From Sporolactobacillus shoreicorticis (lineage in GTDB: Bacteria > Bacillota > Bacilli > Bacillales > Sporolactobacillaceae): DNA of 64,000 nt. Numbering within the stretch: the stretch's first letter is position 1; every line of letters begins with the position of its first letter. The notes beneath the pieces were generated by a model. That model had not been told where the DNA came from. It did not search any database and saw nothing but the letters and a program-made list of their open reading frames with translations. Both the position numbers and the translations under genes were made by a program. This document shows, piece after piece, positions 1-7,975 of this stretch. Where the stretch lies: the NCBI RefSeq assembly GCF_024125445.1, contig NZ_JAMXWM010000024.1, forward strand, positions 1-64,000. Direction: 5' to 3'.

Positions 1-1
1 A

Positions 2-1054
2 ACGCTGAAGAAAGGGAGCGGTGTAGAAGTGGTAGGTGCAAGCGGAGACTGGCTGAAGATTAAGTATAACGGAGGAACGGCGTATGTGTCCGGTGATTAT
101 GTGCAGAAATCTGAAAGTACATCGGATAGTTCCGACAACTCGAATTCTTCAGATACACAAACAACGGGTTTAATCACCACCGGAGTAAATTTTCGCCAAG
201 GAGCGGGAACTACATACAAAAGTTATGGCGTGTTAAAAGCAGGGACACTTGTTGAGATACTGGCCGATGCTCCGGACGGATGGATTAAGGTAAGTTATAA
301 CGGTCAAGACGGTTATGTTTACGGAGACTATGTAAAAAAGGAAACAACAACAACCATTCAAGAAGGCAATGCAGCATATATTACAACGAACTATTCAATT
401 TCATTCGGTCAGGCATTGGCAAAAGAACAGAGTGTAAACAGCAGTCCCTCTTTGGCTCAGTACCTCAATCCAAAGAATTTTACAAAGGGTAGTGTGGAAT
501 ATTACCAATTTCTGCAGCTTTCCTCTCTTGCCAATGTTTCGCTTGGCGATATGAACATAATGCTGAAGGGCAAGGGGATTTTGGCCGGGCAAGGTGCGGC
601 TTTTATAAGTGCGGCTAATGAAAGCAAGGTAAATGAAGTATATCTTGTTTCCCATGCGCTGCTTGAGACAGGCAACGGCAACTCCACACTTGCTAATGGT
701 GTCAATTATAACGGAAAAACAGTCTATAATATGTTCGGCATCGGCGCATACGATGGAAGTGCGGTAAACAGTGGAGCAAAGTATGCCTACGAACAAGGCT
801 GGACAACTCCGGAGAAGGCGATTAAAGGCGGGGCTGCCTGGATTGCAAAATATTACATCTACAATGCCGCTTATCGTCAGGATACATTGTACAAAATGCG
901 TTGGAATCCTGAGGCGCTTGTTATGGGCAATGCCGCTCATCAATACGCAACCGATGTTGCGTGGGCGGTAAAGCAGACACCAATGGTCGACGCGATGTAC
1001 AGTCTGATTTCCAAATATAATTTGATTTTTGATGTTCCGGAATATGCGAACTAA
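2..1054 (+). CDS. SH3b-domain endo-beta-N-acetylglucosaminidase (5' end outside window)
   Basis: Peptidoglycan hydrolase (autolysin) of the GH73-like glucosaminidase group, expected to act outside the cell on the wall. The reading frame is open from base 2, so the start and any signal peptide lie upstream of the window. What remains is the end of one SH3b repeat (GDWLKIKYNGGTAYVSGDYV), a Ser/Asp-rich linker, a complete second SH3b repeat (NFRQGAGTTYKSYGVL to DGYVYGDYV) and a C-terminal catalytic domain. That domain carries the SHALLETGNG motif, whose Glu is the expected general acid, and the downstream YNMFGIGAYD block typical of LytD/LytG-like enzymes. A hairpin terminator follows the stop. 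Family is clear; exact paralogue is not. Confidence 0.85.
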   Translation, partial: TLKKGSGVEVVGASGDWLKIKYNGGTAYVSGDYVQKSESTSDSSDNSNSSDTQTTGLITTGVNFRQGAGTTYKSYGVLKAGTLVEILADAPDGWIKVSYNGQDGYVYGDYVKKETTTTIQEGNAAYITTNYSISFGQALAKEQSVNSSPSLAQYLNPKNFTKGSVEYYQFLQLSSLANVSLGDMNIMLKGKGILAGQGAAFISAANESKVNEVYLVSHALLETGNGNSTLANGVNYNGKTVYNMFGIGAYDGSAVNSGAKYAYEQGWTTPEKAIKGGAAWIAKYYIYNAAYRQDTLYKMRWNPEALVMGNAAHQYATDVAWAVKQTPMVDAMYSLISKYNLIFDVPEYAN

Positions 1055-1071
1055 TTTATAGAAATAAAAAA

Positions 1072-1108
1072 AGGGCCGGAGAGGGCGAATTCTCTCCGGT
1101 TCTTTTTT
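1072..1108 (+). terminator. Intrinsic terminator after glucosaminidase gene
   Basis: An 8-bp perfect stem (CCGGAGAG / CTCTCCGG) with an 8-nt loop is followed by a T run. An A run precedes it, so it may also serve uppP, which converges from the other strand. Confidence 0.85.
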
Positions 1109-1132
1109 CATTTAAAAAGAATAGATTGGTTT

Positions 1133-1945
1133 CTAGAAAATCAGATAAAGCGCAAAAACCGCTGCGAGAATAAAGCGATAAACGGCAAACGGTACAAGTG
1201 TAAAGCGGCGCAATAATTTAAGAAAGAAGACAATGGCGAGCATAGCTACAATAAATGCTGTAATAAAACCAACCGCGAAGAGCGGGATGTCGCTGGCATG
1301 CAAGAAATCAAGACTTTTGTAAAAGTCGTAACCGCTTGCGCCGATCATCATCGGTACTGCAAGGATAAATGAGAACTCAGCAGCGGTTTTTCGTTCAACG
1401 CCGGCAATAAGACCTCCGGCAATGGTTGATCCGGAACGAGAGAAACCGGACCAGAGGGACAGGCATTGGAATAAGCCGATGATGAAAGCTTGTCCATAGG
1501 ATAATTCCTTTGTACCTGCTCCTCCGCGGTTTGCGGTGATTCGTTCGGCGACAATCATCAGGATGCCTCCGACAACAAGTGCAATTAATACACTTTGCGG
1601 CGAAAAAAGAACATTTTTGATAAAGTCGCGCAGAAGCACGCCGAGAATGATCGCTGGAATGCCCGCGACAATGATGTGTAGAAGATTCAGATGTTCAGGG
1701 CCATTCTTCGGTTCGTTTCGATAAAATCCGAAGAGACTCCATAAACGTTTCCAGTAGAGCACAACGACAGCCATAATGGATCCTAATTGAATAATGACTT
1801 CAAACGTTTTTGCAGTGTCGCCTTTAAAATGAAGCAAGTCAGCGACAAGGATCAAATGTCCTGTCGATGAAACCGGGGCGAATTCTGTTAATCCTTCCAC
1901 TGCACCAAGGATCACTGCAACCAATAAATGAATCAAGACGTTCAC
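1133..1945 (-). CDS. uppP: Undecaprenyl-diphosphatase UppP/BacA
   Basis: Integral membrane phosphatase that recycles undecaprenyl diphosphate to the monophosphate carrier for wall synthesis; overproduction of the family gives bacitracin tolerance. The family signatures are present: [14 protein letters not shown] near the N terminus and [10 protein letters not shown] in the second half, in a protein of about 270 residues with many hydrophobic segments. The frame is open further upstream to an ATG at 1981. I prefer the GTG at 1945 because a TAAGG ribosome binding site lies just before it and because the distance to the EGLTEF motif then matches the family. It is a single-gene unit facing the autolysin. 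Confidence 0.92.
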   Translation of the reverse strand: MNVLIHLLVAVILGAVEGLTEFAPVSSTGHLILVADLLHFKGDTAKTFEVIIQLGSIMAVVVLYWKRLWSLFGFYRNEPKNGPEHLNLLHIIVAGIPAIILGVLLRDFIKNVLFSPQSVLIALVVGGILMIVAERITANRGGAGTKELSYGQAFIIGLFQCLSLWSGFSRSGSTIAGGLIAGVERKTAAEFSFILAVPMMIGASGYDFYKSLDFLHASDIPLFAVGFITAFIVAMLAIVFFLKLLRRFTLVPFAVYRFILAAVFALYLIF

Positions 1946-2137
1946 CAACCTTAAATAAGGAGTATTTTCGTTTTCGAACAAGCTTTTTCATTATAACATA
2001 TTCACATTTCGCCACCCTAGATTCATCGTTGGGGGCAGAAGAAGAAACAAAAAAATTTGCTTCTATAAATAAATGATTCTGAATATATTGTTTGAGAAAT
2101 CAGTTGCATTTTCATTCAATTAAATTTTAAATAAGGG

Positions 2138-2165
2138 TTGATTTATTTTCTGATCAATGTATAAT
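2138..2165 (+). promoter_or_regulatory. Sigma-A-type promoter of the arginine operon
   Basis: TTGATT at 2138-2143 and TATAAT at 2160-2165 are separated by 16 bp. The pair lies about 40 bp before the T-box leader, the expected position for its promoter. Confidence 0.6.
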
Positions 2166-2204
2166 GAATATCACACAAGTTAGAAATAACAAAAAGTTAT
2201 TTGA

Positions 2205-2465
2205 AAATCAGTGAAGAAGAGAGTAACAGTGGGATACTGCTTAAGCGAGCCGGATTGGTGAGAGCCGGTGCAGGGAACATTGCGAACCGCACTTTGGAGA
2301 TGACGGCCTGAATCACAGGTAGGGCCGTCCGGGAACTCCCGTTACAGAGTCTCAAGCAGATTCCCTTTTTGAACTCCTTAATCTGGGAATAATCAGAGTG
2401 GTACCGCGGGCATAGTGATCAACGCTCGTCTCTTTTCAACGGAAAAGAGGCGGGCGTTTTTAATT
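2205..2465 (+). promoter_or_regulatory. T-box leader, predicted tRNA-Arg sensor (CGC specifier)
   Basis: Transcription-attenuation leader that reads uncharged tRNA. Visible parts, in order: the stem I start with GAAGAAGAGAGTA; the apical AGCGAGCCGG ... GAGAGCCGGT region; a specifier loop reading GAAC-CGC-ACTTTGGAG, which puts CGC (Arg) at 2288-2290; the conserved T-box AGAGTGGTACCGCGG at 2395-2409; and a competing terminator (ACGCTCGTCTCTTTT pairing with AAAAGAGGCGGGCGT) followed by T residues to about 2465. Assignment to arginine rests on the specifier position and on the genes that follow. The leader should let transcription pass into argC when tRNA-Arg is uncharged. Confidence 0.9.
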
Positions 2466-2573
2466 TTTCCGCAGAGGTCCCTTTGACGGGGAAGTCTTAC
2501 TCTTCTGATTTATTTATCTGAAGCGTTAACGAGACACCGAATGAAAATATGAACAGCTATTGGAGGCTTTCAA

Positions 2574-3611
2574 GTGAAGGCAGGCATTGTTGGAGCCAAC
2601 GGATACAGCGGAGCAGAATTGATCCGTTTGCTTTTGAACCATCCGCAAATTAAATTGGAGATGCTGATTGCCCATACAAATGCAGGCACGGATATCCAGA
2701 GCATTTATCCTCATTTTGACGGTATTGTTGAAAGGACGCTGGAGGATTTTGATGCGGATGAGCTGGCAAAAAGAGTTGATGTTGTTTTTTTCGCAACGCC
2801 TGCAGGCGTCAGCAAACACCTGCTTCCTGATTGTTTGAACCATGGCCTGATCTGTATTGATCTTTCCGGTGATTTTCGCTTGAAAAATCCACAGGATTAC
2901 GCGGACTGGTATCAGAAAGAACCCGCCGACGAAGCGCTTTTTGGTGACGCTGTGTACGGCTTGGCAGAAGTTAATCGTAGGCGGATTGAAGGCGCAACAT
3001 TCATCTCGAATCCCGGATGCTATCCGACAGCAGCATTGCTTGGCCTTGCACCGGTACTGAAAAATGATGTAATTGATATGACGTCCATTATTATTGACGG
3101 AAAGTCGGGAGTTTCCGGGTCGGGAAAAAAAGAAGTGCTGAGCAACTTATTCTGCGAAGTTAATGAGAACGTAAAGGCTTATAAACTGGGTCGGCACCAG
3201 CATACTCCGGAAATTGAGCAGATGATCGCGCAGATGAGCGGAGAACAAACCGCAATAACCTTTACCACTCATCTGATTCCGATGACACGCGGGCTGATGT
3301 GCACCACGTATGCGAATTTAAAACAAGGGTTCTCAACTCGCGAGCTTTTGGAACGCTATGAAACTTTTTATGAGAAATCGCCTTTTGTTCGGATCAGGCC
3401 TCTTGGTTCCTGGCCGGCAACAAAAGAAGTAATCGGTTCAAATTATTGCGACATCGGGTTGAATGTGGATGGCAGGACGAGGCGTCTCACCATTGTCTCA
3501 GTTATCGACAACATCGTTAAAGGCGCAGCCGGTCAGGCGGTTCAGAATTTGAATATTATCAAGGGCTGGGATGAACAGACAGGACTTGGATTCACTCCGA
3601 TTTATCCGTGA
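2574..3611 (+). CDS. argC: N-acetyl-gamma-glutamyl-phosphate reductase
   Basis: Third step of arginine synthesis: NADPH-dependent reduction of N-acetylglutamyl phosphate to the semialdehyde. The N terminus is a Rossmann fold (GIVGANGYSGAELIRLL) and the catalytic Cys sits in the block SNPGCYPTAALLG. The C terminus has the family tail DNIVKGAAGQAVQNLNI. The length of 345 residues is normal for the family. The start is GTG at 2574 with GGAGG ten bases before it. It is the first gene behind the T-box leader, and argJ begins 13 bp after its stop. Confidence 0.97.
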   Translation: MKAGIVGANGYSGAELIRLLLNHPQIKLEMLIAHTNAGTDIQSIYPHFDGIVERTLEDFDADELAKRVDVVFFATPAGVSKHLLPDCLNHGLICIDLSGDFRLKNPQDYADWYQKEPADEALFGDAVYGLAEVNRRRIEGATFISNPGCYPTAALLGLAPVLKNDVIDMTSIIIDGKSGVSGSGKKEVLSNLFCEVNENVKAYKLGRHQHTPEIEQMIAQMSGEQTAITFTTHLIPMTRGLMCTTYANLKQGFSTRELLERYETFYEKSPFVRIRPLGSWPATKEVIGSNYCDIGLNVDGRTRRLTIVSVIDNIVKGAAGQAVQNLNIIKGWDEQTGLGFTPIYP

Positions 3612-3624
3612 GAGGGCGATATTA

Positions 3625-4848
3625 GTGGAAAAAACATATAAACAAACCGCATTTATTCCTATAGAAAATGGCAGTGTTGGGTCACCAAAGGGCTTCCATA
3701 CGGGAGGGCAGAATATTGGACTCCGAACCGGAAGACCGGATATGGGCTGGATATATTCAGAGACTCCGGCTGTTGCGGCAGGAGTCTATACGACAAATGT
3801 GTTTCAAGCGGCACCGTTACAGGTGACACAGGAAAGTATCGCTGAAGAAAAGAAGCTTCAGGCAATTCTCGTAAATACGGTGAGCGCGAATTCGTGTACC
3901 GGTCAGAAAGGTATCGACAATGCTTACACGACAAGAAAGTGGATGGCAGAGCATTTTGGCGTTGCGGATCATCTCGTGGGGGTTGCTTCAACCGGTGTTA
4001 TCGGCATGCAGCTTCCCATGGATAAGATGAAAAAAGGCATCGTTGCTATTGATCTTGAAGGGGCGAATGCCCCGTTTGAAGCAGCGATTCTTACAACGGA
4101 TACAAAACCGAAACATTTGGCCGTTCAGCTTGAAATTGACGGCAGGAAAGTAACGATCGGAGGGGCGTGTAAAGGATCGGGCATGATTCATCCGAATATG
4201 GCGACAATGCTTGGATTTGTGACAACTGATGCCGCTGTCGATCCGGATGCACTCAGTTTCGCACTGAAATCAGTGATCAATAAAACCTTCAATCGCATTA
4301 CCGTCGACGGTGATACAAGTACAAACGACATGGTGCTGCTTCTGGCGAATGGGCAAGCTGAAAATCAGCAGCTGAGTGAGCAGCACCCGGAATGGCCGGC
4401 CTTTATGAAGGGACTTGAGCATGTCTGCCAAGGTCTTGCCAAGTTCATTGCCAGTGATGGTGAAGGAGCGACGAAGCTGATCGAGGTGCAGGTGACCGGA
4501 GCCAAAGATGATCATTCTGCTGAAATCATCAGCAAATCGATTGTCGGTTCGAGTCTTGTAAAGACGGCGGTGTTCGGAAGCGACGCTAATTGGGGCCGAG
4601 TCGTTTGCGCTATGGGCTACAGCGGCGAACGTTTCGATCCGAATAAAGTGTCGATGGCGATGGGTGATCTTGTTCTTTTCGAGGACGGTATTCCGGTTGA
4701 CTTTGACGAAGAAAAGGCAAAGGACTATCTGGACGGAAGCAGTGTCGTGATTAAAACGAGGCTAGGCGAGGGTGACGGTCAAGCCGTTGCCTGGGGCTGT
4801 GATTTGACTTATGACTATGTGAAGATAAATGCGTCATATCGTTCGTGA
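3625..4848 (+). CDS. argJ: Glutamate N-acetyltransferase / amino-acid acetyltransferase ArgJ
   Basis: Transfers acetyl from N-acetylornithine to glutamate (cyclic arginine pathway) and, in bifunctional members, also makes N-acetylglutamate from acetyl-CoA. No argA or argE lies nearby, which is consistent with a cyclic pathway. The self-cleavage site is visible in KGSGMIHPNMATMLGF; the Thr of ATML is the nucleophile that becomes the N terminus of the beta chain. The preferred start is GTG at 3625, preceded by GAGAGGG, giving 407 residues. The same frame stays open inside argC, but an upstream start would add a tail unlike the family. Confidence 0.95.
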   Translation: MEKTYKQTAFIPIENGSVGSPKGFHTGGQNIGLRTGRPDMGWIYSETPAVAAGVYTTNVFQAAPLQVTQESIAEEKKLQAILVNTVSANSCTGQKGIDNAYTTRKWMAEHFGVADHLVGVASTGVIGMQLPMDKMKKGIVAIDLEGANAPFEAAILTTDTKPKHLAVQLEIDGRKVTIGGACKGSGMIHPNMATMLGFVTTDAAVDPDALSFALKSVINKTFNRITVDGDTSTNDMVLLLANGQAENQQLSEQHPEWPAFMKGLEHVCQGLAKFIASDGEGATKLIEVQVTGAKDDHSAEIISKSIVGSSLVKTAVFGSDANWGRVVCAMGYSGERFDPNKVSMAMGDLVLFEDGIPVDFDEEKAKDYLDGSSVVIKTRLGEGDGQAVAWGCDLTYDYVKINASYRS

Positions 4849-4876
4849 GAAAAAAGATGATGTCAGGAGGACAACA

Positions 4877-5680
4877 ATGAACCGTTATCTGGTGATTAAA
4901 TGTGGAGGAAGTGTTTTTGACAAACTGACTCCGGCCTTTTTTAACAGCATACAGGCGATCCAAGCGGAAGGCCAATGGCAGCCGGTTATTGTACACGGCG
5001 GCGGTCCGGCGATTTCGCAGATGCTGAAAAAACTGGCGATTCCGACAGTTTTTCATCAGGGGCTTCGCGTGACGACTCAGGAAGTACTCGATGTCGCGGA
5101 GATGGTGCTCAGCGGGACGATGAATAAACAAATTGTCTCCAAGATCAGCACAGCAGGCGGCAGGGCATTCGGCTTGAGCGGCGTTGACGGCGGCTTGTTT
5201 CAAGCAAAACCGATTGCATTTTCCACACTCGGCTATGTCGGTGAAATTACAGCTGTTAATCCGGCTATTATCGCCGGATTGTGCAATCAAGGGCTCATTC
5301 CTGTCATCTCACCAATTTCCATGGACGATAAAGGGCAGCATTACAATATAAACGCTGATCAAGCGGCTGCCGCCATTGCTTCGGCACTCAACGGAAAATT
5401 GTGTTTCATCAGCGATGTTCCTGGAATTCTTGTTGAAAAGAATGGGGAACTCACGCAGCTGAAGCAAGTCTCCGATCTTGAAATTGAACGGTTGATTGAA
5501 CGGAAGAAAATCAGCGGCGGTATGATTCCGAAAGCGAAAGCAGCGGTTGACAGTTTAAAGCAGAATGTTCAGGAAGTTGTCATTGTGAACGGTATGATGC
5601 CGGAATGTCTGGTTGATTATACTAAGGGCGTTGAAGTCGGAACAAAAATTTTTCTAGAGGAGGAAGCACTCCATGCTTAA
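4877..5680 (+). CDS. argB: Acetylglutamate kinase
   Basis: Phosphorylates N-acetylglutamate, the usual feedback-controlled step. The amino-acid kinase fold shows KCGGSVFDKL at the N terminus, the glycine loop HGGGPAISQML, and the NADQAAAAIASAL and KISGGMIPKAKAA nucleotide and substrate blocks. The ATG at 4877 follows CAGGAGG with ideal spacing and gives 267 residues, which fits the family; the open frame upstream of it is argJ overlap. The last codons overlap argD by 8 bp, so translation is probably coupled. Confidence 0.96.
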   Translation: MNRYLVIKCGGSVFDKLTPAFFNSIQAIQAEGQWQPVIVHGGGPAISQMLKKLAIPTVFHQGLRVTTQEVLDVAEMVLSGTMNKQIVSKISTAGGRAFGLSGVDGGLFQAKPIAFSTLGYVGEITAVNPAIIAGLCNQGLIPVISPISMDDKGQHYNINADQAAAAIASALNGKLCFISDVPGILVEKNGELTQLKQVSDLEIERLIERKKISGGMIPKAKAAVDSLKQNVQEVVIVNGMMPECLVDYTKGVEVGTKIFLEEEALHA

Positions 5681-6869
5681 CATAAAATCAGAAGAAACAA
5701 TCGCGCCTGTGATGGCTGCATACGGACGTTTTCCAATAACCCTTGAGAAGGGTAAGGGCAGCTATGTTTGGGACAGTGAAGGAACGAAATATCTGGACTT
5801 TACAGCGGGTATTGCCGTACTGGCACTGGGTCATGTACCGGATTCGGTGGAAGCGGCTCTGAAGCAGCAGCTTGATACACTATGGCACTGTTCCAATCTG
5901 TATCATATTGGACCGCAGGAGAAACTGGCGAAAATGCTGACCGATCTCACTTGCTGTGACCAAGTATTCTTTGGTAATAGCGGGGCGGAAGCAAATGAAG
6001 GGGCAATTAAACTGGCACGCCGGTACGCAAATCTAGTATTGCATAAACCGGAAGGACATATTGTTACCTTTGATCATTCCTTCCACGGCCGGACGCTTGC
6101 AACAATGGCAGCAACTGCTCAGGAAAAAATACACAGTGGATTTGGCACGCTCGTTCCCGGATTTAAATACCTTCCTTATAATGATGAAGCAGATATCGAG
6201 GCCATTGCAGCTGACGAAGTATGTATTGCCGTCATGTTGGAAATGGTCCAAGGTGAAGGCGGAGTCATTCCTGCCGATAAAGCTTGGGTTCAGAAGCTTG
6301 CATCTGTGTGCAAGGAAAAAGGCATTCCGATGATTGTCGATGAGGTGCAGACAGGCATGGGCAGAACCGGCAGGCTTTTTGCTTACGAACACTATGATAT
6401 TGAACCGGACATTCTAACGGTAGCTAAAGCACTTGGTTCGGGGATTCCAATTGGCGCTTTCCTGGCGAAAAAGCATATTTCTCAGCTGCTCACACCGGGA
6501 ACTCACGGATCGACATTCGGAGGCAATCCGTTTTCAACGGCGGCGGGAGTGGCAACCATTGAAGCTTTTGAGAAACAGAATGTGGTTGCCCAATGTGTGA
6601 AGAATGCAGCTTATTTAAACCAAAAATTGAACATTCTTAAAGAAAATTATCCGAATCAATTAACCGAGGTTCGCGGCCTGGGCTTGTTAATCGGTGTTGA
6701 GACTGCTGCTCCCGCTATTAATATTGTCAACGAATTGAGAGAAAAGCACCAAGTGCTTATATTGACAGCAGGCAAACATGTTCTGCGCATTCTGCCTCCG
6801 CTCGTCACGAATGAAGCGGAAATTGATCAATTTATTGCTGCGTTTGAGGATGTATTGAAAGAACAATAA
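5673..6869 (+). CDS. argD: Acetylornithine aminotransferase
   Basis: PLP-dependent class III aminotransferase that converts N-acetylglutamate semialdehyde to N-acetylornithine. The motifs FGNSGAEANEGAIKLAR (cofactor phosphate binding), FHGRTLATMAAT, IVDEVQTGMGRTG (cofactor Asp) and TVAKALGSGIPIGA (Schiff-base Lys) are all intact. It has 398 residues, normal for the family. Its start overlaps argB and has AGGAGG in the argB coding end. Confidence 0.96.
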   Translation: MLNIKSEETIAPVMAAYGRFPITLEKGKGSYVWDSEGTKYLDFTAGIAVLALGHVPDSVEAALKQQLDTLWHCSNLYHIGPQEKLAKMLTDLTCCDQVFFGNSGAEANEGAIKLARRYANLVLHKPEGHIVTFDHSFHGRTLATMAATAQEKIHSGFGTLVPGFKYLPYNDEADIEAIAADEVCIAVMLEMVQGEGGVIPADKAWVQKLASVCKEKGIPMIVDEVQTGMGRTGRLFAYEHYDIEPDILTVAKALGSGIPIGAFLAKKHISQLLTPGTHGSTFGGNPFSTAAGVATIEAFEKQNVVAQCVKNAAYLNQKLNILKENYPNQLTEVRGLGLLIGVETAAPAINIVNELREKHQVLILTAGKHVLRILPPLVTNEAEIDQFIAAFEDVLKEQ

Positions 6870-6883
6870 TTAGGAGGCTGCTG

Positions 6884-7975
6884 ATGATGAAAAAAGGATA
6901 CTTGCTTCTGGAGTCGGGCCAAATATTCTCAGGCATGCGCGTTGGCGCTCCTTCCTCAGTAATGGGCGAACTTGTCTTCAACACCAGCATGACCGGATAT
7001 CAGGAAATCATGACTGATCCATCCTATGCAGGTCAAATTATGACGTTTTGCTATCCTCTGATCGGAAATTACGGAGTCAACGCGAAAGACAATGAAAATG
7101 CCAAGATTCAAATGCAGGGCGCACTGTTCAGCAATCTGTGCGAGCTGCCCAGTCATTATCAATCGATTAAAACGGTCGATCAATGGTTGAAGCAATCGGA
7201 TGTTCCCGGTCTCGTTAACATTGATACGCGCGCAGTTGTCAAGGCAGTCCGCCGGAGCGGTACAATGAAGGCCGTCATCAGTGACTCTCCTGATTTTTCA
7301 CTGATCGATTGGAACCGGCCGCTGCCTCAGAATATGGTTGCCAAGGTTTCTGCCAAGACGATGACCACCTATGAGGGGAAAGGATCGCATGTTGTTCTTT
7401 TTGATTACGGGTATAAGAAATCGATGCTGAAGGCGCTGCTTGATGAAGGCTGCAAGGTGACGGTGGTTCCTTATAATACGGATTCAAACACGGTTGCTGC
7501 GCTGCACCCTGATGGCGTCATGCTGAGCAACGGTCCCGGAGATCCGATCTGTCTGCAGCCGTTGTTCGGCGAAATCAAGAAGATCACATCAGCCTATCCC
7601 ACTTTAGGCATCTGCCTCGGCCATCAGCTGATTGCACTCGCTTATGGAGCGAAAACCGGTAAATTGCTTTTCGGTCATCGCGGTGCCAATCATCCCGTTA
7701 AGGAATTAGCTAGCGGAAAAGTGTGGATGACCTCGCAAAATCATAGTTACGTAGTCGAGGGGGACAGTGTCGATGCGGAGCAATTTTCGATCAGTTATCT
7801 TAATGTAAACGATCATTCAGTAGAGGGTTTGAGCCATAATAATCTTCCCATTGAAACGGTTCAATTTCATCCGGAAGCCCATCCGGGTCCGGATGACACC
7901 CATTCGATTTTCTTGAACTTTTTGACTATGATTAAACAGAACAAAGGTGAAGTGACTCATGCCGTTACGTACTGA
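6884..7975 (+). CDS. carA: Carbamoyl-phosphate synthase small chain, arginine operon copy
   Basis: Glutamine amidotransferase subunit that supplies ammonia to CarB for carbamoyl phosphate. The N-terminal CPSase_sm domain has the FNTSMTGYQEIMTDPSYAGQ block. The class I amidotransferase domain has the catalytic Cys in LGICLGHQL and the His-x-Glu pair in QFHPEAHPGPDDT. GGAGG lies just before the double ATG. Its place between argD and carB, in front of argF, indicates an arginine-dedicated synthase rather than the pyrimidine one. Confidence 0.96.
   Translation: MMKKGYLLLESGQIFSGMRVGAPSSVMGELVFNTSMTGYQEIMTDPSYAGQIMTFCYPLIGNYGVNAKDNENAKIQMQGALFSNLCELPSHYQSIKTVDQWLKQSDVPGLVNIDTRAVVKAVRRSGTMKAVISDSPDFSLIDWNRPLPQNMVAKVSAKTMTTYEGKGSHVVLFDYGYKKSMLKALLDEGCKVTVVPYNTDSNTVAALHPDGVMLSNGPGDPICLQPLFGEIKKITSAYPTLGICLGHQLIALAYGAKTGKLLFGHRGANHPVKELASGKVWMTSQNHSYVVEGDSVDAEQFSISYLNVNDHSVEGLSHNNLPIETVQFHPEAHPGPDDTHSIFLNFLTMIKQNKGEVTHAVTY

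Noticed and set aside
401-1111. 236-codon frame antisense to the glucosaminidase gene
   Set aside because: Entirely opposite a well-supported gene and extends through its terminator.
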